This document shows, one piece after another, positions 9,645-25,365 of a stretch of DNA of 64,000 nt; the first letter of the stretch is position 1; every line of letters starts with the position of its first letter. This DNA comes from Cohnella rhizosphaerae (GTDB lineage: Bacteria > Bacillota > Bacilli > Paenibacillales > Paenibacillaceae). The stretch spans positions 648,214 to 712,213 of the forward strand of contig NZ_JAPDIA010000003.1 of the NCBI RefSeq assembly GCF_029525575.1, in the 5' to 3' direction. A model generated the notes under the pieces. The model saw nothing but the letters and a program-made list of their open reading frames with translations. It was not told the origin of the DNA and ran no database searches. Both the position numbers and the translations under genes were made by a program.

Positions 9645-9681
9645 CAAGAAGAGCCGCTCTCCGGATGGGGGGGCGGTTTCT
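9645..9681 (+). terminator. Terminator after the SIMPL gene
   Basis: An imperfect stem (AAGAAGAGCCGCTCTCC against GGGGGGGCGGTTTCTT) with loop GGAT, ending in a T-rich tail. Confidence 0.55.
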
Positions 9682-9795
9682 TTGCGTATAGGGGAGAATG
9701 ACGCGGTCGGTCAGGGGAGTATCCTAGAAGGCCAGCGCGGTGCTGGTCCGCGAATGGCAGCGGCGCATGGAACGAAACGAGTCTTCGATCGACAT

Positions 9796-9846
9796 GAAAA
9801 AAACCTCCTCCACCGCCGATGAATCGACGGTAGGGGGAGGTTTTTC
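9796..9846. terminator. Bidirectional terminator between convergent genes
   Basis: A long hairpin flanked by A-run and T-run: AAACCTCCTCCACCG on the left pairs with CGACGGTAGGGGGAGGTTT on the right. It can end transcription of the SIMPL gene (+) and of the sda-like gene (-). Confidence 0.7.
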
Positions 9847-9858
9847 TCGATGATTGCA

Positions 9859-10125
9859 TTAAGCCTTGAGTCGGTGCTCGAGATTGCGCAGCTCGATGGC
9901 GTCCTCTAACAGCTCGATGAATTCGTTGGACAAATTCATTTTCTTCGCTTCGCGGTAAACTTCGAGCAGGTGCTCGTCCTTCAACGGGCGGAGCAGCGAG
10001 GCTTTATCCTTAAGCGTGCGTGCGATCATATGGCTTGAATCATCGTTAAAGGATTGTGACGGCGGAATCGGACTCTCAGGCATATGACGCGGCACCAAGT
10101 GCAAGGAGTGATAAGATTGGTTCAT
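9859..10125 (-). CDS. sda: Sda-like sporulation histidine kinase inhibitor
   Basis: 88 residues. The C-terminal half (residues 47-85: LKDEHLLEVYREAKKMNL followed by SNEFIELLEDAIELRNL) matches the helical hairpin of Sda from B. subtilis, where LSDELLIESYFKATEMNL and RDFIELIENEI occupy the same places. Sda binds sporulation kinases (KinA) and blocks phosphorelay entry when replication is perturbed. B. subtilis Sda has about 46-52 residues, so the Pro/Ser-rich N-terminal 45 residues are an extension. The start follows AAAGGAG on the minus strand with good spacing; the open frame extends 10 codons further upstream without a ribosome site. No clear DnaA box is visible upstream. Confidence 0.75.
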   Translation of the reverse strand: MNQSYHSLHLVPRHMPESPIPPSQSFNDDSSHMIARTLKDKASLLRPLKDEHLLEVYREAKKMNLSNEFIELLEDAIELRNLEHRLKA

Positions 10126-10471
10126 CGTAAATCTCCTTTCCGGCTTGCTGTCCAATTCCTATTCCATAGCAATATATGGGGGGGAAATGGCACCATTTCT
10201 GATTATAGAATAACACGCACCGATGTATCCGAAGAGGGGGCACTCGAGTTGTTAAATTTTCATTGACGCAAATAATGATTTGTGTTAATAGCGCAAAGTG
10301 AAAGCATACGCGTCTCCTTTGGCACTAATCGCTTTATTCTTGCTTACCCACACGACTGCGTTCTTAATTGCGCGGCCGCGAAGCCAAGTTCCCGCAAGGT
10401 TCCTTTCTCGCATAAAGCAGCGCGCCTTTTCCCTGCTTGTTGTACGTAGATCAAAAGTTCTCTTTATAAAA
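10126..10471. other. Intergenic region between sda-like and clpP genes
   Basis: About 345 bases. A minus-strand TATAAT (10202-10207) could be the -10 of the sda-like gene, but no good -35 is present. Otherwise I see no gene, repeat or RNA structure apart from the clpP terminator at its right end. Confidence 0.4.
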
Positions 10472-10514
10472 GCAAAAGCCCCCGCTAACCGCCGGAATGC
10501 GGCGGACGGGGGCT
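10472..10514 (-). terminator. Terminator of clpP
   Basis: A perfect outer stem AGCCCCCG/CGGGGGCT with an inner CCGCC/GGCGG stem. Read on the minus strand it ends in a T-rich tail. Confidence 0.8.
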
Positions 10515-10547
10515 GGATGGCGATAAAACGCGCTATGCGGATACCGG

Positions 10548-11129
10548 TTAGATCTTCTCGATAACCTTGTCGACCAAGCCATATTCTCTCGCTTGCTCGG
10601 CTTCCATGAAGTTGTCGCGGTCGGTGTCCTTCTCGATGCGCTCGAGCGGCTGGCCCGTGCGTTCGGAGAGGATGCGGTTCAGCTTGTCGCGGAGCTTCAG
10701 GATGCGGCGTGCGCGAATCTCGATGTCGCTGGCCTGTCCTTCGGCGCCGCCGAGCGGCTGATGGATCATCACTTCGGCGTTCGGCAGCGCGAAGCGCTTG
10801 CCCTTGGCGCCTGCCGCAAGCAGGAAGGCGCCCATGGAGGCGGCCATGCCGACGCAGATCGTGGAGACGTCCGGCTTGATGAACTGCATCGTATCGAAGA
10901 TCGCCATGCCGGCCGTGATGGAGCCGCCTGGGCTGTTGATGTATAAGTGGATGTCTTTCTCCGGATCTTCGGCCGCGAGGAAAAGCATCTGCGCGATGAT
11001 GGAGTTGGCGACCACATCGTTGACCTGGGTGCCCAGGAAGATGATGCGGTCCTTGAGCAGACGGGAGTAAATATCGTAGGCCCGCTCTCCTCGATTAGTC
11101 TGTTCGACGACCATAGGGACAAAGCTCAT
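10548..11129 (-). CDS. clpP: ATP-dependent Clp protease proteolytic subunit
   Basis: Serine peptidase that forms a double heptameric barrel and degrades substrates unfolded by ClpX/ClpC. It has 193 residues, the normal length. The catalytic triad is visible: Ser98 in GMAASMGAF, His123 in MIHQPLGG and Asp172 in DTDRDNFM. The start has GAGGAGGG upstream on the minus strand. A strong sigma-A promoter overlapped by CtsR-type heptads lies about 90 bases upstream, so heat-shock control is likely. Confidence 0.96.
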   Translation of the reverse strand: MSFVPMVVEQTNRGERAYDIYSRLLKDRIIFLGTQVNDVVANSIIAQMLFLAAEDPEKDIHLYINSPGGSITAGMAIFDTMQFIKPDVSTICVGMAASMGAFLLAAGAKGKRFALPNAEVMIHQPLGGAEGQASDIEIRARRILKLRDKLNRILSERTGQPLERIEKDTDRDNFMEAEQAREYGLVDKVIEKI

Positions 11130-11216
11130 TGCGTGATCCCTCCTCGGGGTTGTGAGTAGTGTAGTGCGGTCCCGGCCCCGACGTCTCCCGGAAAGGCGCG
11201 GGTTGACCGTGAATCC

Positions 11217-11245
11217 ATTCTAATGGATCGTGAACCCAATGTCAA
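11217..11245 (-). promoter_or_regulatory. Sigma-A promoter of clpP
   Basis: Read on the minus strand: a perfect TTGACA (11245-11240), a 17-base spacer and TAGAAT (11222-11217). A 6-bp inverted repeat (ATCCAT/ATGGAT, 11213-11228) surrounds the -10. Confidence 0.8.
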
Positions 11246-11267
11246 AGAAAGTCAAACATAGGTCAAA
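11240..11267. promoter_or_regulatory. CtsR-type operator at the clpP promoter
   Basis: Three direct heptads TGTCAAA (11240-11246), AGTCAAA (11250-11256) and GGTCAAA (11261-11267) resemble the CtsR site of two A/GGTCAAA heptads separated by three bases. The first pair has the exact 3-base spacing; the second pair has 4 bases. The array overlaps the -35 of clpP, the right place for repression by CtsR. It also abuts the tRNA terminator. Confidence 0.75.
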
Positions 11268-11297
11268 TAAAAAAGCGCCCGTATGGCACGGACGCGT
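11268..11297 (-). terminator. Terminator of the tRNA-Arg gene
   Basis: On the minus strand GCGTCCGT pairs with ACGGGCGC and is followed by six T. Its T-run lies next to the CtsR heptads. Confidence 0.75.
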
Positions 11298-11342
11298 CTG
11301 CTGCATCATAAGTGTCGGCAAAACTGCCTATAAGAACGAATA

Positions 11343-11417
11343 TGGCGCGCCCGTAGGGAATCGAACCCCAATCTCAGGCTCCGGAGGCCTGCGTCATATC
11401 CGTTGGACCACGGGCGC
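11343..11417 (-). tRNA. tRNA-Arg (anticodon CCG)
   Basis: On the minus strand the acceptor arm GCGCCCG/CGGGCGC pairs fully. The anticodon stem is CAGGC/GCCTG with loop CTCCGGA, so the anticodon is CCG and it reads CGG. The T-loop motif GGTTCGATTCC is present, and a genomic CCA follows the discriminator G. A dedicated CGG reader fits the GC-rich codon use. Confidence 0.95.
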
Positions 11418-11585
11418 ATGTCGATAACAGCAAGATTCATTATAGGCGATAGGGTGGGGAAAAGCAAGGGCTTTGAAAAGGATTCGAACGGGGTAAAAAG
11501 GGTACAGGCTTTTCTTATGTCCATACGTACGTCTGCCCGATATGTCCGCGCGGCCCGCGCGCGCTTCGCTCCGGCGATCTTGGGC

Positions 11586-11614
11586 TTGCAACCGGCGGGC
11601 GAATCCGATAGAAT
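11586..11614 (+). promoter_or_regulatory. Sigma-A promoter of the cggR-gapA operon
   Basis: TTGCAA at 11586-11591, a 17-base spacer and TAGAAT at 11609-11614, with the CggR operator beginning 12 bases downstream. Nothing else is evident between the tRNA gene (11417) and this promoter. Confidence 0.75.
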
Positions 11615-11626
11615 GAAAACAGGAAG

Positions 11627-11662
11627 TGGGACTTAAAATGTCACAGTGGGACGTAGTTGGTC
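11627..11662 (+). promoter_or_regulatory. CggR operator
   Basis: Two direct half-sites in the CggR arrangement GGGAC-N6-TGTC-N4-GGGAC-N6-(T/G)GTC: TGGGAC at 11627-11632 with TGTC at 11639-11642, then TGGGAC at 11647-11652 with GGTC at 11659-11662, a 20-base period. It lies just downstream of the promoter, so CggR would act as a roadblock relieved by fructose-1,6-bisphosphate, as known in B. subtilis. Confidence 0.85.
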
Positions 11663-11729
11663 CCACTCCGTGATTCCCCGTCGCATTCCGGCCCTATTCA
11701 TCCGGCATTCAAGGGAGAGACGGTAGAGG

Positions 11730-13887
<2,158 letters not shown>

Positions 13888-13916
13888 GAGTTACTTCATA
13901 GATGCATGTTAACGGC

Positions 13917-13942
13917 AAAGAGGAGACCTGGCGCTCCTCTTT
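13917..13942 (+). terminator. Hairpin between gapA and pgk
   Basis: AAAGAGGAG pairs perfectly with CTCCTCTTT around an 8-base loop, with only three T after it. It may be a weak attenuator or an mRNA-stabilising hairpin that raises gapA output over the downstream genes (inference). Confidence 0.55.
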
Positions 13943-13987
13943 CCGTCCGTACGGGCATTACCAGATATCGGAGGGAGAGTCTGCCAT

Positions 13988-17486
<3,499 letters not shown>

Positions 17487-17578
17487 ACCGCCGCTTCCAC
17501 CTGCCGATATCGCCTGGTCGTCGAATCCGGTGTCCGGGCGGCGGCAGGAATCGGGGCGTTGCGCGGCGAAGCTAGAGG

Positions 17579-17800
17579 GCGGAGTAAAATTAGCTGCGAT
17601 TCGGCAGCTAATCGTTCCTGCCTGGCGTTTGCAGGCGGAATAACGGTTAAAAAGCATTTAATCTGCGCCAATTCGAGGCAAACGTCTCAAAACGGCGGAA
17701 TTAGCTGCTTTTTTAGCAACTATTCGTCTCTAACCGGCATGTTGAGGCGAAAATAAATGCCTTCTGGCAACTATTTCGCCACAGATGCGCTGCGCTTGAG
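17579..17800. repeat. Irregular hairpin repeats between gpmI and eno
   Basis: Four diverged units starting GGCGRAA lie at about 17579, 17635, 17695 and 17747. Unit 1 contains a perfect 9-bp inverted repeat (ATTAGCTGC/GCAGCTAAT); units 3 and 4 keep the pattern AGCTGC or AATGCC followed by GCAACTATT. Spacings are 56, 60 and 52 bases. No gene is visible in 17487-17845. Confidence 0.6.
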
Positions 17801-17818
17801 AGTCAATCAACCACATAA

Positions 17819-19138
<1,320 letters not shown>

Positions 19139-19181
19139 GCCCGTCGCGGCCCGCCGCGGCTGAGCGCATAGCATGACCGGA

Positions 19182-19237
19182 CGATCCCCGGGGAACGCTG
19201 CCTATAAGGCAGTGCCCTCGGGGGATTGTTTTATTTC
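19182..19237 (+). terminator. Strong terminator after eno
   Basis: A long stem: ATCCCCGGGG and CTGCC pair with GGCAG and CCTCGGGGGAT around the loop TATAA, followed by TTGTTTTATTT. Confidence 0.85.
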
Positions 19238-19285
19238 ATGTTATAATGAAATCCGTTCATCCAGACTGCGGGGGGATCGTTCGAA

Positions 19286-21089
19286 GTGGGAGTCCATAAG
19301 GTTTACCGTAACTATTTCCAGAACAACCTGTTCGTGAAAGTCATCCTCGTGTTCGCCGTCATCGTCAATCTGACGATCATTGCGTTTTCTTATTTTTTGT
19401 TCCATTTCAGCTCGGCCTCCATCGTGCGAAGCCAGCTGAACGACCAGCGCGAAGCGATGGACCGCGTCAATCTGTATATGGAAGCGAAGTACGAGTGGGT
19501 GCAGAACGTCGTGCAGGACATTTACCGCAACAACCTGCTCGCGGACAACGTCTCGTACCTGCTGCGGCATTCCTACCAGGAGTACATTCAATATACGCTA
19601 GGCGAAAATTACGCCAACGGCAGCGCCAGCGCGGCCAACGCGCTCGAATATTTCGGCAACAGGCTCGGCACCGACGCCGACATCCGCAACCTGATCCTGT
19701 ACAGCGCGGACGAGCAACTGATGTATGCGTACAAATACGCGGGCAGCCCCAAGCTGTACCGGACGAACGCGGCCCGATCTTATATCCCGGACATCATGTC
19801 GCTGGAAGGGCCGAACGCCGGGACGCCGAACGTGTGGATCCGCAAGGCGATCGATCAGTGGGATACGCGGCTGTACGCGATGCGGGCGCAGATCAACGAC
19901 CGGTCGACGCTCAAAAACGTCGGGCAGCTCCTCGTCTATTTCGACTCCGAGATGGTTCGGAAGGCGCTGCTGCGCGTCTCGTCGCCTTTTAAGGGCACCA
20001 TTCTCGTCCTCACCCCCGACGGCAGCGTCTTGTTCGACTCGTCCGGCAAGTACTACGGGCAGGCCTATCCGTATATGGATCAGATCAACGCCTCCCTGGA
20101 CGTCGGCAATACGGGAGAGCCGGCCTATATCACGCGATTGACGCAAAACGCCGCGGGCTATACGGTCGTCGGCATCGCGCCGAAGAGAGAGGTGGCGCAG
20201 GCTTACGCCGGGCTCAAACGGGCGATCGTGCTCATCGGCGCCGTCTGCATCGCGTTCGCGGTCCTGATCCCCTCCCCTGCTCATCGTCAACATCGCCAAG
20301 CGGACCAACAAGATCGTGCGCTTCATGAAGAAGGTCGAAGGCGGCGATCTCAGCGTTCGTCTTCAGGACCCGCGGGAGGACGAGCTCGGGCAGATCTCCC
20401 AGAGCTTCAACGAGATGGTGGAGGAGCTGAACCGGACGATCGACCGGGAGTACAAGTCGGAGATCAAGCTCAAGCAGACCGAGCTGGCCGCGCTTCAGGC
20501 GCGGGTCAATCCGCATTTCCTGTACAACACGCTGGAAGTGATCCGGATGCGGGCGATGTCCCAGGGAGCGAGCGACGTCGGCGAGATGATCTACAGCCTG
20601 GCGGCGCTGTTCCGCAACTCGGTGAGGGCCGGCCCGGACTGCACGCTCGGCGAGGAGCTGGAGACGTGCCGGCTGTACCTTGAGCTTTTCCGCATCCGGT
20701 ACAAGGACCGTTTCTCCTACGCGATCGATTGCGCGCCTGCGTATGCGTCGGTGGCGATTCCGAAGATGCTGCTGCAGCCGGTCGTCGAAAATTATATCGT
20801 GCACGGCATGGAAAACGACCGGACCGACAACAGGATCGCTATCGAGGTCGCCGCGGCAGACGGTATGCTGCAGATTCTGGTGGTCAACAACGGCGCTTCG
20901 ATCGACCCGGAGCGTCTTCGGCAGATTCGTGCCGAGCTCGACTATCCGGAGCAGCGCGAGGGCTCGTTCGGGCTGCGGAGCGTGCACGAGCGGTTGAAGC
21001 TGATGTATGGGCCGGATTACGGCATCGAGATCGAGAGCGATCCGGTCAAGGGGACCCGGGTCGCGATCGGCATTCCGTACGCGGGCTAA
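19286..21089 (+). CDS. YesM-type sensor histidine kinase (frameshifted)
   Basis: Membrane sensor of the His_kinase family. A transmembrane segment lies at about residues 14-37, then an extracellular dCache-like domain, a second membrane segment near 310-330, a HAMP region (KKVEGGDLSVRLQDPREDELG), the phosphoacceptor motif NPHFLYNTLEV, and an ATPase domain with PVVENYIVHGM. The expected G1 box DNGxG reads VNNGASI, so ATP binding may be altered. The frame breaks in the C-runs at 20269-20277; one C fewer restores LLIVNIAKRTNKI. Start is the GTG at 19286 after a GGGGGGAT site. It sits 30 bases before its regulator and should sense the glycan imported by the locus (inference). Confidence 0.85.
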
Positions 21090-21119
21090 GGGAGAAGATC
21101 GAGGGAGGACGACGCGAAA

Positions 21120-22667
21120 ATGTACAAAGTATTTATCGTGGACGACGAACCGTTCATCATCGAAGGCCTCATCGATTCGATCGACTGGCCCGCCTTCGGT
21201 TTGGAGGTGGTCGGCAGCGCCGAGAACGGAGAGGAAGCGCTCCGCCGCATCGGGCAGACGCCCGTCGATCTGCTCATCACCGACATCTCGATGCCCCGCA
21301 TGAACGGCCTCGACCTGATCCGCGCCGCCCGCGAGAGCCGTCCCGATCTGAAGGCGGTCATCCTGAGCGGCTTCAACGAATTCGACTACCTGAAGGAAGG
21401 CATGCGGCTCGGCATCGAAAACTACCTGCTCAAGCCGATCAACGTCAAGGAGCTGCACGATACGCTGAGCAATGCGGTCGAGAAGCTGAACAGCGTCCAT
21501 GCGGACGCGCCGCTGTCGCCGTACGACGTCCAGATCATGAAGGACAACACGCTGTACCGGTGGATCGGGGGCCGGATCTCGGAGGCCGAGTTCAACGAGC
21601 GCGCCGCCCTGCTCGGCATCGCGCTGACCGAGCCGTACGGGGTCATCGCCCTGGCCAGGCTTCCGTCCGCCGATCCGGAGGCGCAGGAGGACGCGTTCGA
21701 GCGCGTCGCCCGCGCGTTCGAGGGGAGCGCCTCCGCCTCCGCGTATCCTTTCCGCGACATGGACGGAGACATCGTCATCGTGGCCGGCCTCCCGTCCGCA
21801 GAAGAGGCGGGCAAGCAGGAGCTGGTTCAGAAGCTGCTCCCGCTGCTCGGACAAGCGGAAGCCGGCCCGGGCGAAGCGGCAAGGCTCTCGCTCGGCGGCG
21901 TGCATCCGCTTCGGACGGACATGGCGTCCAGTTATCGCGAAGCGAAGAAGGCGCAGGAGTATTTTATGATCTATCCGGAGCGCGAATGGATAGACTATGC
22001 GGAGACGGAGACGTTCAAGGAAGCCGAGTCGTCCGAATTTCCGATCGACTGGGAGGCTTGCCGCAAGCTGCTCGTCGCCAGAGACAAGGAAGGCCTGGCG
22101 GCGGCGATCGAAGCCGATCTCGAGAAGCTGAGGCGCAGGGAAGGCGTCGCGCCGTCCTATCTGCACGAGGTGGCGGTCGAGCTGATCGTCCGCTTCAAGA
22201 TGGAGCTGAAGGCGATCAAGCATTCGGACGAGACGGAGATGTTCTCGCAGGGCTTCGCCCAGGCGAACGAAGCCTCGGATTACGCGGAGCTCGCCGGAGC
22301 GCTGCGGTCCGTCGCGGAACGCTGCGTCGACTCCCTGGTGAAGGACAGCCGAAGCCCGGTCGTGCTGCAGGTGCTCGAGGAGATCCGCCGCCACTACGCG
22401 GACGAGCTCTCCCTGAAGCAGCTCGGCGCGCGGTATCACATTCATCCGGTGTACCTGGGGCAGCTATTTCAGAAGGAGACGGGCGAGAGCTTCACGGAGT
22501 ACATCAACAAATACCGGATCGAGCAGGCGAAGCGGCTGCTGAAGTCCTCCCCGCTCAAGGTGCACGACATCGCGCGCCAGGCCGGCTATTGGGAGACGGG
22601 TTACTTTTACAAGCAATTCAAGAAGTACGTCGGCATCTCGCCGACCGAGTTCAAAGGCCTCCATTGA
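21120..22667 (+). CDS. AraC-type response regulator (YesN-like)
   Basis: 515 residues. The N-terminal receiver domain has the acidic pocket DDE (8-10), phosphoacceptor Asp55 in LLITDISMPRMNG and Lys in NYLLKPI. A middle linker domain of about 270 residues is followed by a C-terminal AraC helix-turn-helix pair (LSLKQLGARYHIHPVYLGQLF and VHDIARQAGYWETGYFYKQFK). It is the partner of the upstream sensor and probably activates the ABC importer and hydrolase genes that follow. Confidence 0.9.
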   Translation: MYKVFIVDDEPFIIEGLIDSIDWPAFGLEVVGSAENGEEALRRIGQTPVDLLITDISMPRMNGLDLIRAARESRPDLKAVILSGFNEFDYLKEGMRLGIENYLLKPINVKELHDTLSNAVEKLNSVHADAPLSPYDVQIMKDNTLYRWIGGRISEAEFNERAALLGIALTEPYGVIALARLPSADPEAQEDAFERVARAFEGSASASAYPFRDMDGDIVIVAGLPSAEEAGKQELVQKLLPLLGQAEAGPGEAARLSLGGVHPLRTDMASSYREAKKAQEYFMIYPEREWIDYAETETFKEAESSEFPIDWEACRKLLVARDKEGLAAAIEADLEKLRRREGVAPSYLHEVAVELIVRFKMELKAIKHSDETEMFSQGFAQANEASDYAELAGALRSVAERCVDSLVKDSRSPVVLQVLEEIRRHYADELSLKQLGARYHIHPVYLGQLFQKETGESFTEYINKYRIEQAKRLLKSSPLKVHDIARQAGYWETGYFYKQFKKYVGISPTEFKGLH

Positions 22668-22693
22668 CGCGGGATAAGCCCATAGAAGCCTCC

Positions 22694-22726
22694 GGACTGC
22701 CCGCCGCGCAGTCCTTTCTTTATTTT
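22694..22726 (+). terminator. Terminator after the response regulator gene
   Basis: GGACTGC pairs with GCAGTCC and is followed by TTTCTTTATTTT, separating regulator from transporter transcription. Confidence 0.7.
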
Positions 22727-22827
22727 GAACATGATTTATTAGGTTTGTCTTCTATTTGAAACTGCTTTCATGAATTAAAGTTGAATTGTTGCTAAGGGAA
22801 TCAGAAATAAGGGAGGGCACAAGAAAC

Positions 22828-24303
22828 ATGAGTAAAATGACCAGAAAAACAGGCCTGACGGCCGCGGCCGCCGTCACCGCGCTATCGCTCGCGCTCAGCG
22901 CTTGCGGCGGCAACGAGACGAAGTCGGACGGCGCTTCTTCGGACAAACCGGTCGAGCTGATCTGGTACACGATCGGCACGCCGCAGAAGGACGTCGACAC
23001 CGTCATGGCGGAAGTCAGCAAGTATACCCAAGAGAAGATCAACGCCACGATCAAGATGAAAATGATCGACTGGGGCGACTATACGCAAAAGATGCAGGTG
23101 CTGGTCGCTTCGGGCGAGCCGATGGACATCATGTTCACGTCGGCCGGCGGCTTCGACTACGTGCAAAACGCGCGCAAAGGCGCATTCCTCGAGCTCGACG
23201 AGCTGCTGGACAAGTACGGCCAAGGCATCAAGGACACGATCGATCCGGGCTTCCTGAGCGGGTCCAAGGTCGACGGCCACAACTACGGCATTCCGGCCAA
23301 CAAGGAGCTTCCGCAGCTTGAAGTATGGCGCTTCAACCAGAACCTCATGGACAAGTACAAGCTGGACACGTCCGGCGTCCGCACGCTGGACAGCCTCGAG
23401 CCGCTGCTGAAGGCGATCAAATCCCAGGACCCGGCGATCACGCCGTTCGCGATGGACAAGAACTACGTGCCGTACGTGCCTTACGACTATCTCGTGACGA
23501 ACATGCCGATGGCCGTCAAGCTCGACGGTACGGACCTGAAGGTCGTCGATATCCTCGAGACGGACGAGATGAAGCAGGCGCTGAACACGATGCACAAGTA
23601 CTATCAAGCGGGCTACGTAGCGCCTGAAGCCGCGACGACCGGCTCGACGCAGGATCTGATGACGTCCGGCAAGTGGCTGCTCGACCGCGCGCAAACCCAG
23701 CCGCTCGCAGAGACCTCCTGGTCCGCTTCCAACGGCTACCCGATCACTTCGACGCCGGCCAGCGACGCCGTCATCACGAACACGTCGGTGCAAGGCTCGA
23801 TCATGGCGATCTCGGCCAACTCCGAGCATCCGGAGAAGGCGATGGAGTTCCTGAACCTGCTCAATACCGATCCGGTCCTCCGCAACATGGTCGATTCCGG
23901 CATCGAAGGCACGCACTACGAGAAGATCGACGACAAGCACATGAAAAACCTCGACGCCTCCCAGAACTACAACATGCCGTCGTACTCGCTGGGCAACAAC
24001 ATGCTGCTGTACCTGAACGAGAACGATCCGGACGACAAGTGGGAGCAGTTCAAGAAATTCAACGCGGAAGGCAAGCCTTCGCCGATTCTGGGCTTCAACT
24101 TCGACAGCACGAAGGTGTCCACCGAGATGACCGCCATCCAGAACGTCAAGGAGCAATTCTGGGCGTCGCTGATGACCGGTACGGTCGACCCTGCGACGTA
24201 TCTGCCGAAGGCGATCGAGCAGTTCAAGGCCGCCGGCCTCGACAAGGTCATCGCCGAAGCGCAAACCCAGCTGGACGCTTGGGTCGCAGCCAACAAAGCT
24301 TAA
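22828..24303 (+). CDS. Carbohydrate ABC transporter substrate-binding lipoprotein (LplA-like)
   Basis: 491 residues. The N-terminus is a lipoprotein signal (MSKMTRK, hydrophobic stretch, lipobox LSAC with Cys26). It belongs to the large family 1 binding proteins that accompany LplB/YtcP permeases. The ATG at 22828 follows a GGGAGGG site. Position between a YesMN regulator pair and two permeases, upstream of mannosidases, makes an oligosaccharide such as a manno-oligosaccharide the likely ligand (inference). Confidence 0.88.
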   Translation: MSKMTRKTGLTAAAAVTALSLALSACGGNETKSDGASSDKPVELIWYTIGTPQKDVDTVMAEVSKYTQEKINATIKMKMIDWGDYTQKMQVLVASGEPMDIMFTSAGGFDYVQNARKGAFLELDELLDKYGQGIKDTIDPGFLSGSKVDGHNYGIPANKELPQLEVWRFNQNLMDKYKLDTSGVRTLDSLEPLLKAIKSQDPAITPFAMDKNYVPYVPYDYLVTNMPMAVKLDGTDLKVVDILETDEMKQALNTMHKYYQAGYVAPEAATTGSTQDLMTSGKWLLDRAQTQPLAETSWSASNGYPITSTPASDAVITNTSVQGSIMAISANSEHPEKAMEFLNLLNTDPVLRNMVDSGIEGTHYEKIDDKHMKNLDASQNYNMPSYSLGNNMLLYLNENDPDDKWEQFKKFNAEGKPSPILGFNFDSTKVSTEMTAIQNVKEQFWASLMTGTVDPATYLPKAIEQFKAAGLDKVIAEAQTQLDAWVAANKA

Positions 24304-24322
24304 TAACCGGATAAAAATCGCG

Positions 24323-24360
24323 AGATCGGGCGGGTGAGCAATTCGCCCGATCTTTCGTTC
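24323..24360 (+). terminator. Hairpin between binding protein and permease genes
   Basis: AGATCGGGCG pairs perfectly with CGCCCGATCT, followed by a broken T-run. Such partial terminators commonly set a high ratio of binding protein to permease. Confidence 0.75.
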
Positions 24361-24403
24361 TTTTTGTCGTATTCACAAAAGGCCATAGGAGGGATTGACG
24401 AAC

Positions 24404-25336
24404 ATGGTCGGATCGTTTTTCCGCTCGTTCAACCGCAACAAGGTGATGCTGCTTATGGTGCTTCCGGGCGCCGTCTGGTTCCTTTTCTTTTCCTACCTGC
24501 CCCTCGTCGGCACGATCGCCGCGTTCAAGCAATACCGCTTCAGCCGCCACGGCTTCTGGTACAGCCTCATCCACAGCAAAAACGTGGGATGGGATAATTT
24601 CAAATTTCTCTTCAGCACGGACGCCGCGTGGTCGATCACCCGCAACACGCTGCTTTACAATATCGCGTTTATCGTACTCGGTCTCGTATTCTCCGTCGCC
24701 CTGGCCATTCTCCTGTCGGAGCTGGCGAACAAAAAGCTGGCCAAGCTGTATCAGACCGGCATGTTCCTCCCGTACTTCCTGTCGTGGGTCATCGTCGGCT
24801 ACTTCGCGTTCAGCTTCCTGAGCATGGATCGCGGCCTGCTCAACCATACGCTCGAATATCTCGGCATGGACAAGATGCAGTGGTACAACGACCCGAAGGT
24901 GTGGCCCTACATTCTGGTGCTGGTCTTCCTGTGGAAATCGATCGGATATAGCAGCGTCGTCTACCTCGCCTCGATCCTGGGCATCGACAAATCGCTGTAC
25001 GAAGCCGCGATGATCGACGGCGCCAGCAAGCTGCAGCAGGTGCGCAACATCACGCTGCCGCTGCTCAAGCCGATCATCATCATCATGACGCTGCTTGCCG
25101 TGGGCAAGATTTTCTACGCCGACTTCGGCTTGTTCTACCAAGTGCCGCGCGATTCGGGCACGCTCTACTCGGTGACGAACGTCATCGACACGTATGTGTA
25201 CCGGGGCCTCAAGACGACCGGCGAGATCGGCATGAGCACCGCCGCAGGCCTGTATCAATCCGTCGTGGGCTTCGTGCTCGTCATGGTGTCCAACTACGTC
25301 GTGCGCAGGCTCGACAAGGACAGCGCGCTATTCTAA
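24404..25336 (+). CDS. ABC transporter permease (LplB family)
   Basis: 310 residues with six hydrophobic segments (the first is KVMLLMVLPGAVWFLFFSYL). The cytoplasmic EAA loop reads YEAAMIDGASKLQQVRNITL. LplB-type permeases import complex oligosaccharides with a YtcP-type partner and a shared ATPase encoded elsewhere. The ATG at 24404 is 10 bases after AGGAGGG; the TTG at 24395 is too close. Confidence 0.9.
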   Translation: MVGSFFRSFNRNKVMLLMVLPGAVWFLFFSYLPLVGTIAAFKQYRFSRHGFWYSLIHSKNVGWDNFKFLFSTDAAWSITRNTLLYNIAFIVLGLVFSVALAILLSELANKKLAKLYQTGMFLPYFLSWVIVGYFAFSFLSMDRGLLNHTLEYLGMDKMQWYNDPKVWPYILVLVFLWKSIGYSSVVYLASILGIDKSLYEAAMIDGASKLQQVRNITLPLLKPIIIIMTLLAVGKIFYADFGLFYQVPRDSGTLYSVTNVIDTYVYRGLKTTGEIGMSTAAGLYQSVVGFVLVMVSNYVVRRLDKDSALF

Positions 25337-25365
25337 TTTCCCGATCCGAAAGGAGGCGTCACCCG

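Noticed and set aside
10261..10547. Small ORF (88 codons) on the + strand between the sda-like gene and clpP
   Set aside because: No ribosome site and no recognisable protein features; it runs through the clpP terminator hairpin.
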